Part shown: positions 1 through 7,686 of the stretch, piece after piece
Layout of the letters: every line of letters begins with the position of its first letter
How positions within the stretch are numbered: the stretch's first letter is position 1
Source: Listeria marthii FSL S4-120
Lineage (GTDB): Bacteria > Bacillota > Bacilli > Lactobacillales > Listeriaceae
Assembly (NCBI GenBank): GCA_000183865.1
Contig: CM001047.1
Location: 1,681,641-1,693,173, forward strand
Length of the DNA: 11,533 nt
Direction of reading: 5' to 3'
Program-made: the position numbers and the translations under genes
Notes under the pieces: generated by a model
Seen by the model: the letters and a program-made list of their open reading frames with translations, nothing else
Told to the model about the DNA's origin: nothing
Database searches by the model: none

Positions 1-994
1 TTACTGCTTTAATCGGATCTTTCCAAGCAGCTCCAGGATCCACCACGTAAAAACGAATATCTGCCAGTTGTTCTAACCAATTTTTAAGTGGTTTAGAAAC
101 GGGCATACTTCCGAAACGAATCACGACTTCCGGTGTTAAATTAGCCAAAAGATCTGCTTCTTTTAAAAACGCATCATATTGGTCAATCACCACTTCATCC
201 ATCGCCCCGTAAGAACGGAGTCCAGAAAGCGGATCTGCTAAAATCGGCCACCCTAGTTTTTTCGCCAAATCAACCATTGGCTGTTCCAATTCTTTTTTAT
301 CAATTGGACCTACGACGAAAACACCTGTTTTGCCAGTACATTCCGTCACCATTTTTTGAATCGAGCTATCGTCCAACACTTCATGCGTATAATAAATATG
401 TACGTGATGATGTTTTTTTCCGGTTGCGGTAAATGGTGAAGGCTCTAAAATCGGTACAAGTGGTTCCCGCAATGGAAAATTCAGATGGACTGGGCCACGT
501 GGAGTTTTCATCGCGATATCCACCGCGCGACTGCCATGCCATTTTGCATAACGAAGCATTTCATCGCTATTTTCAGGAAGCGCCATATCGGTAAAATCTT
601 TGACATGCGAACCATATAAATGTAACTGATCCATCGCTTGTGGCGCCCCGACATTTCGAAGCTCATGCGGACGATCAGCAGTTAAAACAATCAGTGGAAT
701 CTGTGACAAATTCGCTTCAACAACTGCAGGGAAATAGTTTGCCGCCGCAGTTCCAGAAGTACAAAGCAGAACAACTGGACGTTTTGAAGCCTTCGCCAGA
801 CCTAGTGCAAAAAAGCCAGCCGAGCGTTCGTCAACATCCACATAAATTTTCAAAATCGGATGTTCTGCCATCATCAGTGCAAGCGGAGTAGAACGTGAAC
901 CCGGGCTAATAATTGCTTCTTTCACACCGGCTTGCACGAGTTCCTCAATAAATGCAGCTAGATAATCTGTCAGCACTTGTTCGTGGTTTGTCAT
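1..994 (-). CDS. menD: MenD (SEPHCHC synthase), partial: N-terminal 331 codons, C-terminus beyond left edge
   Basis: MenD is the thiamine-diphosphate enzyme that condenses 2-oxoglutarate with isochorismate to give SEPHCHC, the second step of menaquinone synthesis, in the cytosol. Translating the minus strand from the ATG at 994 gives an uninterrupted frame to the window edge. It begins MTNHEQVLTDYLAAFIEELV and carries the MenD signature SPGSRSTPLA (residues 30-39), the DERSAGFF segment (55-62) whose Glu56 matches the family's conserved cofactor-activating glutamate, TSGTAAAN (79-86) and TADRPHELR (105-113). The family is usually about 550-580 aa, so the piece seen covers the pyrimidine-binding domain and most of the central domain. 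The pyrophosphate-binding domain lies outside the window. The start is supported by an AGGAGG ribosome site 9 nt upstream, inside the end of menF. Its ATG overlaps the menF stop as ATGA, so the two genes are co-transcribed and probably translationally coupled. No frameshift is seen. Confidence 0.96.
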   Translation of the reverse strand, partial: MTNHEQVLTDYLAAFIEELVQAGVKEAIISPGSRSTPLALMMAEHPILKIYVDVDERSAGFFALGLAKASKRPVVLLCTSGTAAANYFPAVVEANLSQIPLIVLTADRPHELRNVGAPQAMDQLHLYGSHVKDFTDMALPENSDEMLRYAKWHGSRAVDIAMKTPRGPVHLNFPLREPLVPILEPSPFTATGKKHHHVHIYYTHEVLDDSSIQKMVTECTGKTGVFVVGPIDKKELEQPMVDLAKKLGWPILADPLSGLRSYGAMDEVVIDQYDAFLKEADLLANLTPEVVIRFGSMPVSKPLKNWLEQLADIRFYVVDPGAAWKDPIKAV

Positions 995-2379
995 TTCTTT
1001 ATGCCTCCTAATACGCGTAACATCGGTTGGAATTTAACCGCCGTTTCTTTTAATTCTTCTTGTGGTACAGAATCACCAACAATCCCGCAACCAGCATAAA
1101 TCAATCCTTGTGAATCAACAATTAAGCCAGAACGAATGGCAACGGCGAACTCACCAGAGCCTTTTAAATCAATCCAACCAATCGGTGCACCATAAAATCC
1201 ACGGTCCATTTCTTCCTTCATACGAATAATCGCTAGCCCCATTTTTTGAGGTAAGCCGCCAAGTGCTGGTGTTGGATGTAGGGCTTTCACCATTTCAAGC
1301 ATCGAAACTTCTGGCTTTTTCTTCGCGGAAATATTCATGTATAAATGTTGAATATCACGATTCTTCAAAAGTACAGGTTGGCTAGATAACGATAGCCCTG
1401 TTGTAAATGGTTTTAACGTTTCTTCCATCATTTGTACCACATAGGAATGCTCTCGTAAATTTTTCGCATCTTGTAATAGCGCATTTCCTAAAGCATCATC
1501 CGCCTCTTCAGTAGCGCCACGCTCCGTAGAACCAGCCACGCATGATGAGTGAATCGTATCCCCATTTACAGCCAGTAATCTTTCTGGAGTTGCTCCGAAA
1601 AAGACCCCTGTTCCCTTTTCAATAAGGAAGAAATAACTATTTTCTTGTGTTGCTAGCATATTTTCTAAAATAATTGCGCTATCTACTTGGCGCTGGAACC
1701 GTAGCCCCATGCGTCTAGCTAGAACAACTTTTTTCACGTCTTCTGAATGATTAATCATATCGATAATTTCACTCGCAGTTTCTAGGAAATGCTCTTTGCC
1801 TATCTCCTTGAAATCTGTCAGTAACGCCATTTCAGCTTCATTAACCTCTTGATGAATGATTTTTTGCCATTGATTAAAAACAGCTTCTAACTTACTTTCC
1901 GTATCGTCTGAATAGATGGACAGGTTGACCGTTAAGTAACTTTTACCATCTTTATTCGTCAACATAAATAACGGTAAGTAAAACAAGCCATCTTTGAAAC
2001 TTTGCCATTCTTTCTCTGTATCACGTTCAGGATCAAAGGCAAAACCACCAAAGTAAATTGGGCCAGTTGCATCTACTGTAGCATTCGTTACACTAGTGCG
2101 CAGCCTTTTTTCAATTTTCTCTTGCAGTCCAAGAAAAGCATCTTTTTTCTTCTCCGCCAAAAATTGTTTCGTTACACCAAAACCGGTCATGGTCAGTGTC
2201 ATTTCTGGATTTTGCCAGAAAAAACGTTCACCTTTAAAAGCAGTACCAGCTTTTTTAAACAATTTGACTGGAGACACTAATTCATCTAACTCAGTTACCC
2301 AGCTAAATAGAGCCGGTTGATCTTGGCTTGCGCTACGTTTCGCTTGATTAAATAAATCAAGAGGCAATTTAGTATTCAT
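991..2379 (-). CDS. menF: MenF, menaquinone-specific isochorismate synthase
   Basis: This cytosolic, Mg-dependent enzyme converts chorismate to isochorismate and commits it to menaquinone. The 462-aa length is normal for MenF. The chorismate-binding fold occupies about residues 195-460. It shows KVVLAR (217-222, with the lysine that acts as general base in the family), GATPERLL (263-270, Glu266 expected as general acid), HPTPALGG (368-375), FYGAPIGW (395-402) and a C-terminal CGIVGDSVPQEE metal-site segment (431-442). The divergent N-terminal ~190 residues are typical of MenF/DhbC-type enzymes. Salicylate synthase or EntC/DhbC are alternatives on sequence alone, but the 4-nt overlap with menD and the divergent menA settle the pathway. 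The ATG is preceded by AAAGGAGA at suitable spacing. No terminator separates it from menD. An extended -10 promoter (2413-2421) lies just upstream. Confidence 0.96.
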   Translation of the reverse strand: MNTKLPLDLFNQAKRSASQDQPALFSWVTELDELVSPVKLFKKAGTAFKGERFFWQNPEMTLTMTGFGVTKQFLAEKKKDAFLGLQEKIEKRLRTSVTNATVDATGPIYFGGFAFDPERDTEKEWQSFKDGLFYLPLFMLTNKDGKSYLTVNLSIYSDDTESKLEAVFNQWQKIIHQEVNEAEMALLTDFKEIGKEHFLETASEIIDMINHSEDVKKVVLARRMGLRFQRQVDSAIILENMLATQENSYFFLIEKGTGVFFGATPERLLAVNGDTIHSSCVAGSTERGATEEADDALGNALLQDAKNLREHSYVVQMMEETLKPFTTGLSLSSQPVLLKNRDIQHLYMNISAKKKPEVSMLEMVKALHPTPALGGLPQKMGLAIIRMKEEMDRGFYGAPIGWIDLKGSGEFAVAIRSGLIVDSQGLIYAGCGIVGDSVPQEELKETAVKFQPMLRVLGGIKK

Positions 2380-2412
2380 ATGCTTATCTCTCCTTTTACA
2401 TTCACATCTTCT

Positions 2413-2421
2413 ATTATACCA
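2413..2421 (-). promoter_or_regulatory. Probable sigma-A promoter of menF-menD (extended -10)
   Basis: On the minus strand, TGGTATAAT is a perfect TATAAT -10 hexamer (2418-2413) with a TG dinucleotide one base upstream, the extended -10 form. At 16-17 nt upstream there is no good -35 box (AAGCAG or AGCAGT), which fits reliance on the extended element. Transcription would start near 2406, giving a leader of about 26 nt that holds the AAAGGAGA ribosome site of menF. Confidence 0.65.
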
Positions 2422-2476
2422 AAAATGGAGCTAAACTGCTTGGTTTGCGTTTTTTCTTTCATTTCGTCATTAATTA

Positions 2477-2505
2477 TTGACGCCGTTGCAATATTTCCCT
2501 AAAAT
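2477..2505 (+). promoter_or_regulatory. Probable sigma-A promoter of menA
   Basis: TTGACG (2477-2482) and TAAAAT (2500-2505) are separated by 17 nt, each one mismatch from the sigma-A consensus. The predicted start is near 2512, leaving a ~41-nt leader with AAGGAGAG before the menA ATG. It points away from the menF promoter; the two -10 boxes are about 80 bp apart and the elements do not overlap, so each side could be controlled separately. Confidence 0.7.
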
Positions 2506-2553
2506 GAAGGGTAGACATCTGAAACATATGGAAGTGAAAAAGGAGAGAAAAAC

Positions 2554-3492
2554 ATGGCTAATGCCTCAAAATCTGCACTTACGAAACAAACTGGTTTTCA
2601 AAAATGGTGGACGTTACTCCGCCCCCATACACTTGTAGCCTCTTTTGTTCCGGTATTTCTTGGAACATCGGTCGCAATGAGCTACACCAGTTTTCATTTT
2701 ACACGCTTTATCGTCATGCTAATTGCTTGTTTCTTCATACAAACATCCGCCAATTTATTCAATGAATATTTTGATTATAAAAAAGGGCAAGATGATGAGC
2801 ACTCGGTCGGCAATGGTGGTGCTATCGTTCGTAACGGTATGCGTCCCGGATTCATTTTGTTCCTCGCAATCTTTTTATACATTTTATCGATTCTCGGCGG
2901 TGTCTATTTATCCTTCGAGTTAAATTGGTATGTTGGCTTACTTGGCGCCATTTGTATGCTTGTTGGTTTCCTTTATACGGGCGGGCCATATCCAATCGCT
3001 TATACGCCATTTGGTGAAATCATGGCAGGCTTCTTCATGGGAGGAATTATAACTTTCATATCCTTCTACATCCAAGCCGAATTTATTAGTATGTTTATCG
3101 TATATGTATCCATTCCAGTTATGGTACTTGTCGGTAACTTGCTACTTGCCAATAGTATTCGTGATTTAGTACCTGATAAGAAAAATGGTCGTTTGACTTT
3201 AGCTATCTTGCTTGGACGTAAATGGGCAACCGTATTGTTCGCAGCAGCCTTTCTTTTCAGTTATGTATTTGAAATCTCACTTATTTTTACGCAAGATGCT
3301 CCGTGGTGGACGCTATTAATTTTACTTAGTTTGCCAGAAGCCGTTCGTGCCGTTCGCCGCTTCATTGGTAAAACATCGCCAATCACAATGGTTCCAGCGA
3401 TGAAATCCACTTCCAAAGCATTAACTATCTTTGGAATCACACTAGCGCTTGCTTACCTTTTAAGCCTTTTATCTCGAAACTTATTCATGTAA
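2554..3492 (+). CDS. menA: MenA, 1,4-dihydroxy-2-naphthoate polyprenyltransferase
   Basis: MenA is an integral membrane UbiA-superfamily enzyme that attaches a polyprenyl tail to DHNA with loss of CO2, giving demethylmenaquinone. The 312-aa protein is strongly hydrophobic, with roughly eight or nine predicted membrane segments. It has both Asp-rich diphosphate/Mg motifs of the family: NLFNEYFDYKKGQDD (residues 67-81; Asn70, Asp74, Asp80/81) and NSIRDLVPDKKNGR (200-213; Asp204, Asp208). The motif after the first Asp box, EHSVGNGGAIVRNG, and the LRPHTLVAS start are typical of MenA rather than of UbiA or heme O synthase. The ATG at 2554 has AAGGAGAG upstream at good spacing. The gene stands alone, divergent from menF-menD, and its stop codon runs into a strong terminator stem. 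The chain length of the tail (heptaprenyl is usual in Listeria) cannot be read from the sequence. Confidence 0.96.
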   Translation: MANASKSALTKQTGFQKWWTLLRPHTLVASFVPVFLGTSVAMSYTSFHFTRFIVMLIACFFIQTSANLFNEYFDYKKGQDDEHSVGNGGAIVRNGMRPGFILFLAIFLYILSILGGVYLSFELNWYVGLLGAICMLVGFLYTGGPYPIAYTPFGEIMAGFFMGGIITFISFYIQAEFISMFIVYVSIPVMVLVGNLLLANSIRDLVPDKKNGRLTLAILLGRKWATVLFAAAFLFSYVFEISLIFTQDAPWWTLLILLSLPEAVRAVRRFIGKTSPITMVPAMKSTSKALTIFGITLALAYLLSLLSRNLFM

Positions 3493-3527
3493 AAAAAACT
3501 GGTTGTCATAACGACAACCAGTTTTTT
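3493..3527. terminator. Bidirectional factor-independent terminator between menA and the met operon
   Basis: A perfect 15-bp inverted repeat (arms 3493-3507 and 3513-3527, core ACTGGTTGTC / GACAACCAGT) surrounds the 5-nt loop ATAAC. It is flanked by an A-run on the left and a T-run on the right, so it can end transcripts in either direction. It begins right after the menA stop (3490-3492), and its right arm overlaps the TAA of the yitJ-type gene (3528-3526 on the minus strand). One element therefore serves both convergent units. Confidence 0.93.
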
Positions 3528-5379
3528 ATTTGGAAACAATTTGGACTTGCTGTTTGTTTTGAACATATTTCGCCAGTTCAATCGATAAATCATACCGCAA
3601 AAATGGCGTAATAATATAAATCCCTTGAAAATGCTCACAAATCGCATCCACTAACTCGCGCGCGATCGCCATACCTTCTTCATTAGCATGGCCGTGCTCT
3701 TCCGCTTCTCTCATTCGCTCACGCACCTCATCGGTCAAACGAATTCCGGGAACCTCATTATGAAGAAATTCCGCATTCCGACTCGATAAAAGTGGCATAA
3801 CCCCAATGAAAAGTGGCACATCAATCTTTGCTTTTTGCAAGGCCTCCTTTAGTAAAACAGCTTTATTCACGTCATAAATTGGCTGGGTAATAATATAATC
3901 GGCACCGTAATCCACTTTTCGCTCAATTAACCGAACCGCTTTTTCTAAGTTCAGCACATTCGGATTAAACGCTGCGCCAACATGGAATCGCGCCTTTTCT
4001 TTCAGCGACTTCCCAGTATAAGAAATCCCAGCATTAAATTTTTTAATCAGCTGAACTAACTCCACCGACCTTAAATCAAACACCGACGAAGCTCCGGGAA
4101 AATCCCCTACCTTAGTTGGATCACCAGTAATCGCCAGCACATCATGTAACCCCAGTTTATGAAATCCCATAACATGTGAGTGCATCCCAACCAAATTATG
4201 ATCCCTCGTCGTCAAATGAATGAGTGGTTTAATCCCATACTCATGCTTCAAAATCGAAGCCAGCGCCATATTACTAATCCGCGGCGTCGCAAGTGAATTA
4301 TCCGAAATCGTAATCGCATCAACCCCTGCCGCGTCAAGCGCCTTGGCCCCTTCAAAAAATTTCGTCGTATCAAAAGTCCGCGGTGGATCCAGTTCAACTA
4401 AAATCGTCAAACGTTCCTTCACTTTATCAAGCAATCGCTCACCTGACTCCGCGTCCTCCACCTCTTCTGGAACAAGCTCCAAAATCGGCCGAACTTCTTT
4501 TTCCAAAATTGGCTTTGTTGACTGCAACCCCGCTCTTAAAGCACGAATATGATCTGGAGTCGTTCCACAACAACCACCAATAATCCGAGCGCCTTCTTGA
4601 CGAAAAACCTCACCATATTGCGCAAAATAATCCGTATCCGATTGATAAACCACTTTCCCTTCTTGCATTTCTGGCAAACTAGCATTCGGATAAACAGCCA
4701 AATACGCTTTATCATAAAGCGGCACTGTTTCCAGAGCACGCGCCATGTGATATGGACCAAGTCGGCAATTAATACCAACGACATCCGCCCCAAGCGCAAT
4801 CAATTCCTCCAGCGCATCCGGTAATTTTTGCCCATTTTGCAGTATGCCCGGTTCATGCATCGAAACATTCGCAACCACTGGCAAATCGGTCGTTTCACGC
4901 AGAATTTTTAGTACTGTTTTAAGCTCATCTAAATCATAATACGTTTCCAGCAAAATCGCATCCACACCGTCTAACAAAAAACAGTATAGCTGCTCCCTAA
5001 AACTACGCTTAATTTCTTCAAGTGGAGCCGCCGGAAGTCTTGCATCCACTGCCCCGTTTATCCCACCAATCGTGCCGAAAATATACGTTCCAGTCCCTCT
5101 GGCAGCTTCCTTCGCCAACCGAATCGCCGCTTGATTAATCCGCTTCACTTCATCCTCTAAACCATATCGCGCTAATTTAATATAATTGGCACCATATGTA
5201 TTCGTTTGGATAATATCCGCCCCAGCACCAATATACGCTTTATGAATCGCGACAATATCTTCCGGATGAGACAAATTCAGCTCCTCAAACGAACGATCCA
5301 CCCCGTAAGAATAAAGCAAAGTGCCCATCGCGCCGTCAGCAATTAATACTTTTTCACTTAAATCTTTTCTTAAATTCAT
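3526..5379 (-). CDS. yitJ: Bifunctional homocysteine S-methyltransferase / 5,10-methylenetetrahydrofolate reductase (YitJ/MetF type)
   Basis: This 617-aa fusion has two parts. Residues 1-290 form a homocysteine S-methyltransferase barrel: DGAMGT (15-20), ETYYDLDELK (145-154), and the zinc-thiolate cysteines in GINCR (Cys205) and GGCCGTTPDH (Cys270, Cys271). Residues ~315-617 form an FAD-dependent MTHFR domain: VELDPPR (328-334), TTRDHN (391-396), ITGDPTK (417-423) and TQPIYD (498-503). The reductase makes 5-methyl-THF, the methyl donor that MetE needs. The methyl donor of the N-terminal domain is not evident, since there are no cobalamin-binding or activation domains as in MetH. B. subtilis YitJ has the same architecture and is S-box controlled. 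This is the last gene of the operon. Its ATG overlaps the metC stop as ATGA, with AAAGGAAG upstream, and its end is covered by the terminator at 3493-3527. Confidence 0.94.
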   Translation of the reverse strand: MNLRKDLSEKVLIADGAMGTLLYSYGVDRSFEELNLSHPEDIVAIHKAYIGAGADIIQTNTYGANYIKLARYGLEDEVKRINQAAIRLAKEAARGTGTYIFGTIGGINGAVDARLPAAPLEEIKRSFREQLYCFLLDGVDAILLETYYDLDELKTVLKILRETTDLPVVANVSMHEPGILQNGQKLPDALEELIALGADVVGINCRLGPYHMARALETVPLYDKAYLAVYPNASLPEMQEGKVVYQSDTDYFAQYGEVFRQEGARIIGGCCGTTPDHIRALRAGLQSTKPILEKEVRPILELVPEEVEDAESGERLLDKVKERLTILVELDPPRTFDTTKFFEGAKALDAAGVDAITISDNSLATPRISNMALASILKHEYGIKPLIHLTTRDHNLVGMHSHVMGFHKLGLHDVLAITGDPTKVGDFPGASSVFDLRSVELVQLIKKFNAGISYTGKSLKEKARFHVGAAFNPNVLNLEKAVRLIERKVDYGADYIITQPIYDVNKAVLLKEALQKAKIDVPLFIGVMPLLSSRNAEFLHNEVPGIRLTDEVRERMREAEEHGHANEEGMAIARELVDAICEHFQGIYIITPFLRYDLSIELAKYVQNKQQVQIVSK

Positions 5380-6548
5380 TTGACGACACTTCCTTTCTTA
5401 ATGAACGAAAGTGCTTGTTTCAAATCAGCAATTAAATCATCGGCATCTTCTAAACCAGCGGAAAAACGTAATAATCCTGGTGTAATTCCTTGTGCCAAAC
5501 GCTCCTCTTCCGGAACAGCCGCATGAGACATTTTTGCAGGATACGATAAAATACTCTCTACCGCCCCTAAACTCACTGAAAATACCGGCAATTTCAAATG
5601 TGTTACTAGTTCCCGCACCGCTTCTTCACTACCTAAATCAAATGATAAAACAGCCCCGCCGCTTGTCGCCTGCTCTACTTGAATATCATAGCCCGCATGA
5701 GATGGCAACCCCGGATAATGCACCGCAACCACATCTGGTTCCGCATTTAAAAATAGCGCAATTTTCTCCGCCGTTTCCGTCCCAGCCTTCATCCGCACAG
5801 AAAGTGTTTTTAGTCCGCGCAATAACAACCACGAATCCTGCACTCCAAGAACCCCACCAGTCGAATTTTGCAAAAAGTACACTGCTTCAGCCAGATTAGG
5901 ATTATTAGTAACAACAAGCCCTGCCAAAATATCACTATGTCCGCCAAGAAACTTCGTCGCACTATGAATAACCAAGTCCGCACCTAGCTCTAACGGCTTT
6001 TGAAGCAGCGGCGTTAAAAACGTATTATCGACAAATGTATAGCAACCATTCGCTTTCGCAAGTTTGGCCACCGTCCGAATATCCGTCACATGCAACAACG
6101 GATTAGACGGTGTTTCCAAGTAAACCAGCTTTGTATTCGCCTGAAAAGCCTTCGCCACCTCATCAATGTTCGTCGTATCAACAAACGTATGCGTAATCCC
6201 AAATCGCGGCAACACTTGCTCCACCAACCGAAACGTCCCGCCATACACATCTTTCGCAATAATAAAATGATCCCCTTTAGAAAGTGTAAAAAGCGCCGCA
6301 GAAACAGCAGCCATTCCACTAGCAAAGGCAAAACCGTTCGTTCCACCTTCCAGTTCCGCAATGGCCTGTTCCACTTTTTCTCTCGTTGGATTCCCGCTTC
6401 TCGCATAATCATACGCATGATAGTTGTCAAAGTCATGCTGATGGAAAGTAGATGATAAATGAATGGGTGTATTCAGCGCACCGGTCTCTTTATCAATCCC
6501 TAAACTCGCTTTAATCACAGCCGTATCTTGCGCATATTCTTTAACCAC
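5376..6548 (-). CDS. metC: MetC, cystathionine beta-lyase (PLP, Cys/Met metabolism family)
   Basis: MetC cleaves cystathionine to homocysteine, pyruvate and ammonia. The 390-aa protein is a fold-type I PLP enzyme of the Cys/Met metabolism family, with YARSGNPTR (48-56, phosphate binding from the partner subunit), ASGMAA (76-81), ETPSNPL (145-151), VDNTF (173-177) and the Schiff-base lysine in SATKFLGGHSD (Lys199). Family members (gamma-synthase, beta-lyase, gamma-lyase, sulfhydrylase) share these motifs. The assignment rests on the length, which equals what I recall for B. subtilis MetC, and on its position just after a MetI-like gene. The start is a GTG at 6548 with AAGGGGTG 7 nt upstream. 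No better ATG is available without losing the conserved N-terminus. It overlaps metI by 8 nt and yitJ by 4 nt. Homocysteine made here feeds MetE. Confidence 0.88.
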   Translation of the reverse strand: MVKEYAQDTAVIKASLGIDKETGALNTPIHLSSTFHQHDFDNYHAYDYARSGNPTREKVEQAIAELEGGTNGFAFASGMAAVSAALFTLSKGDHFIIAKDVYGGTFRLVEQVLPRFGITHTFVDTTNIDEVAKAFQANTKLVYLETPSNPLLHVTDIRTVAKLAKANGCYTFVDNTFLTPLLQKPLELGADLVIHSATKFLGGHSDILAGLVVTNNPNLAEAVYFLQNSTGGVLGVQDSWLLLRGLKTLSVRMKAGTETAEKIALFLNAEPDVVAVHYPGLPSHAGYDIQVEQATSGGAVLSFDLGSEEAVRELVTHLKLPVFSVSLGAVESILSYPAKMSHAAVPEEERLAQGITPGLLRFSAGLEDADDLIADLKQALSFIKKGSVVK

Positions 6549-7665
6549 GAGCGGTCACCCCTTCCAAAACCGTATCAAGCGCCTTAGCTAAGTCAGCAAT
6601 CAAATCCTCACTCGCTTCAATCCCCACCGAAATGCGCAACAATTTATCCGTCAGCCCATACGAATTTCGCAACTCCACCGGAATATCTGCATGCGTCTGC
6701 GTTGTTGGATAAGTAATCAAACTTTCCACCCCGCCTAAACTTTCCGCAAAAGTAAACAATTCCAGCTCTTTCAAAAGTGGCGATACGAGCGCCGCATCTT
6801 TAATAAAGAAACTAATCATCCCACCGCGTCCCGGATAGCGCACTTCCTCCACCAGCTCATGCTCTTCCAAAAACGCCGCGATTTTCTGCGCATTCGCTTG
6901 ATGCTGTCTCACACGTAAAACCAACGTCTTGAGTCCACGAATCAATAGCCAACTATCAAATGGCGATAGCACCGTCCCCGTCGCATTCAACTGATCAAAA
7001 AAGAATTTCCCAAGCTGTTCCTCTTTTACAATAACCGCCCCGGCTAGCACATCATTATGTCCACCAAGATACTTCGTCGCGCTATGAATCACAATATCCG
7101 CGCCCAAAGTTAACGGTTGCTGTAAAACCGGCGTATAAAACGTATTATCCACAATCACAAGCAAATCATGCGCATGTGCCCATTCCGCAACAGCCGCAAT
7201 ATCTGTTTCCTGCATCAATGGATTAGTAGGCGTTTCAATAAAAATTGCCTTCGTTTCCGGACGAACCAATTTTTCCAAATCAGTAATCTCCGCCCCGTCC
7301 CAATAAGAAAATCCAATCTGATATTGCGCACCAAACTGTTCAAAATATCTAAAAGTCCCCCCGTACAAATCCTGCGAGCTAATAATATGTTCGCCGGTTT
7401 TAAAAAGCTGGAAAACTAGTTGAATCGCGCTCATCCCTGAACTCGTTGCAAAAGCATGCGTCCCATTTTCTAGTTCCGCAAGTGCTTCTTGCAAAGCATC
7501 TCGCGTCGGATTTCCAGTTCTAGTATAATCATACCCCGTTGATACTCCAAGATCGGCATGCTGGTAAGCTGTAGAGAAGTAGACTGGCATATTGACAGCA
7601 CCCGTTCTTTCACATTTTCTATTTCCAATTTGCGCTGCTATCGTCTCTTGTTTCAGCTTTGCCAT
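6541..7665 (-). CDS. metI: MetI, cystathionine gamma-synthase / O-acylhomoserine thiol-lyase type PLP enzyme
   Basis: The enzyme joins an O-acylhomoserine with cysteine to form cystathionine. B. subtilis MetI is also reported to use sulfide and make homocysteine directly. The 374-aa protein carries YTRTGNPTR (47-55), SSGMSA (75-80), DLYGGTFR (99-106), ETPTNPL (144-150), VDNTF (172-176) and the PLP lysine in SATKYLGGHND (Lys198). Compared with its neighbour MetC, it lacks about 16 residues after the RYPG segment (~276-279), which fits the shorter MetI group. It is a paralogue of metC in tandem, so the two activities are told apart by length and context rather than by a diagnostic residue. The ATG has a strong GGAGGAGAGG ribosome site. 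It starts 21 nt after the metE stop and ends 8 nt inside metC. Confidence 0.88.
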   Translation of the reverse strand: MAKLKQETIAAQIGNRKCERTGAVNMPVYFSTAYQHADLGVSTGYDYTRTGNPTRDALQEALAELENGTHAFATSSGMSAIQLVFQLFKTGEHIISSQDLYGGTFRYFEQFGAQYQIGFSYWDGAEITDLEKLVRPETKAIFIETPTNPLMQETDIAAVAEWAHAHDLLVIVDNTFYTPVLQQPLTLGADIVIHSATKYLGGHNDVLAGAVIVKEEQLGKFFFDQLNATGTVLSPFDSWLLIRGLKTLVLRVRQHQANAQKIAAFLEEHELVEEVRYPGRGGMISFFIKDAALVSPLLKELELFTFAESLGGVESLITYPTTQTHADIPVELRNSYGLTDKLLRISVGIEASEDLIADLAKALDTVLEGVTARG

Positions 7666-7686
7666 AATTACCTCTCCTCCATTCCT

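Noticed and set aside
640..891. 83-codon plus-strand open frame inside menD
   Set aside because: It is antisense to a strongly conserved part of menD (the Pyr domain), has no ribosome site or promoter, and encodes no recognisable protein.
2002..2320. Two overlapping plus-strand open frames (74 and 92 codons) inside menF
   Set aside because: They are antisense shadows of menF, in different frames, with Lys/Phe/Ser-rich composition typical of reverse-strand reading of AT-rich genes.
4220..4824. Several short open frames on both strands inside the yitJ-type gene
   Set aside because: All lie within a gene with clear catalytic motifs and overlap each other. None has a start context or family resemblance.
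5492..6455. Open frames of 116-135 codons on both strands inside metC
   Set aside because: They are shadows of metC. The Arg/Ile-rich or Pro/Leu-rich composition reflects frame-shifted reading of the PLP enzyme.
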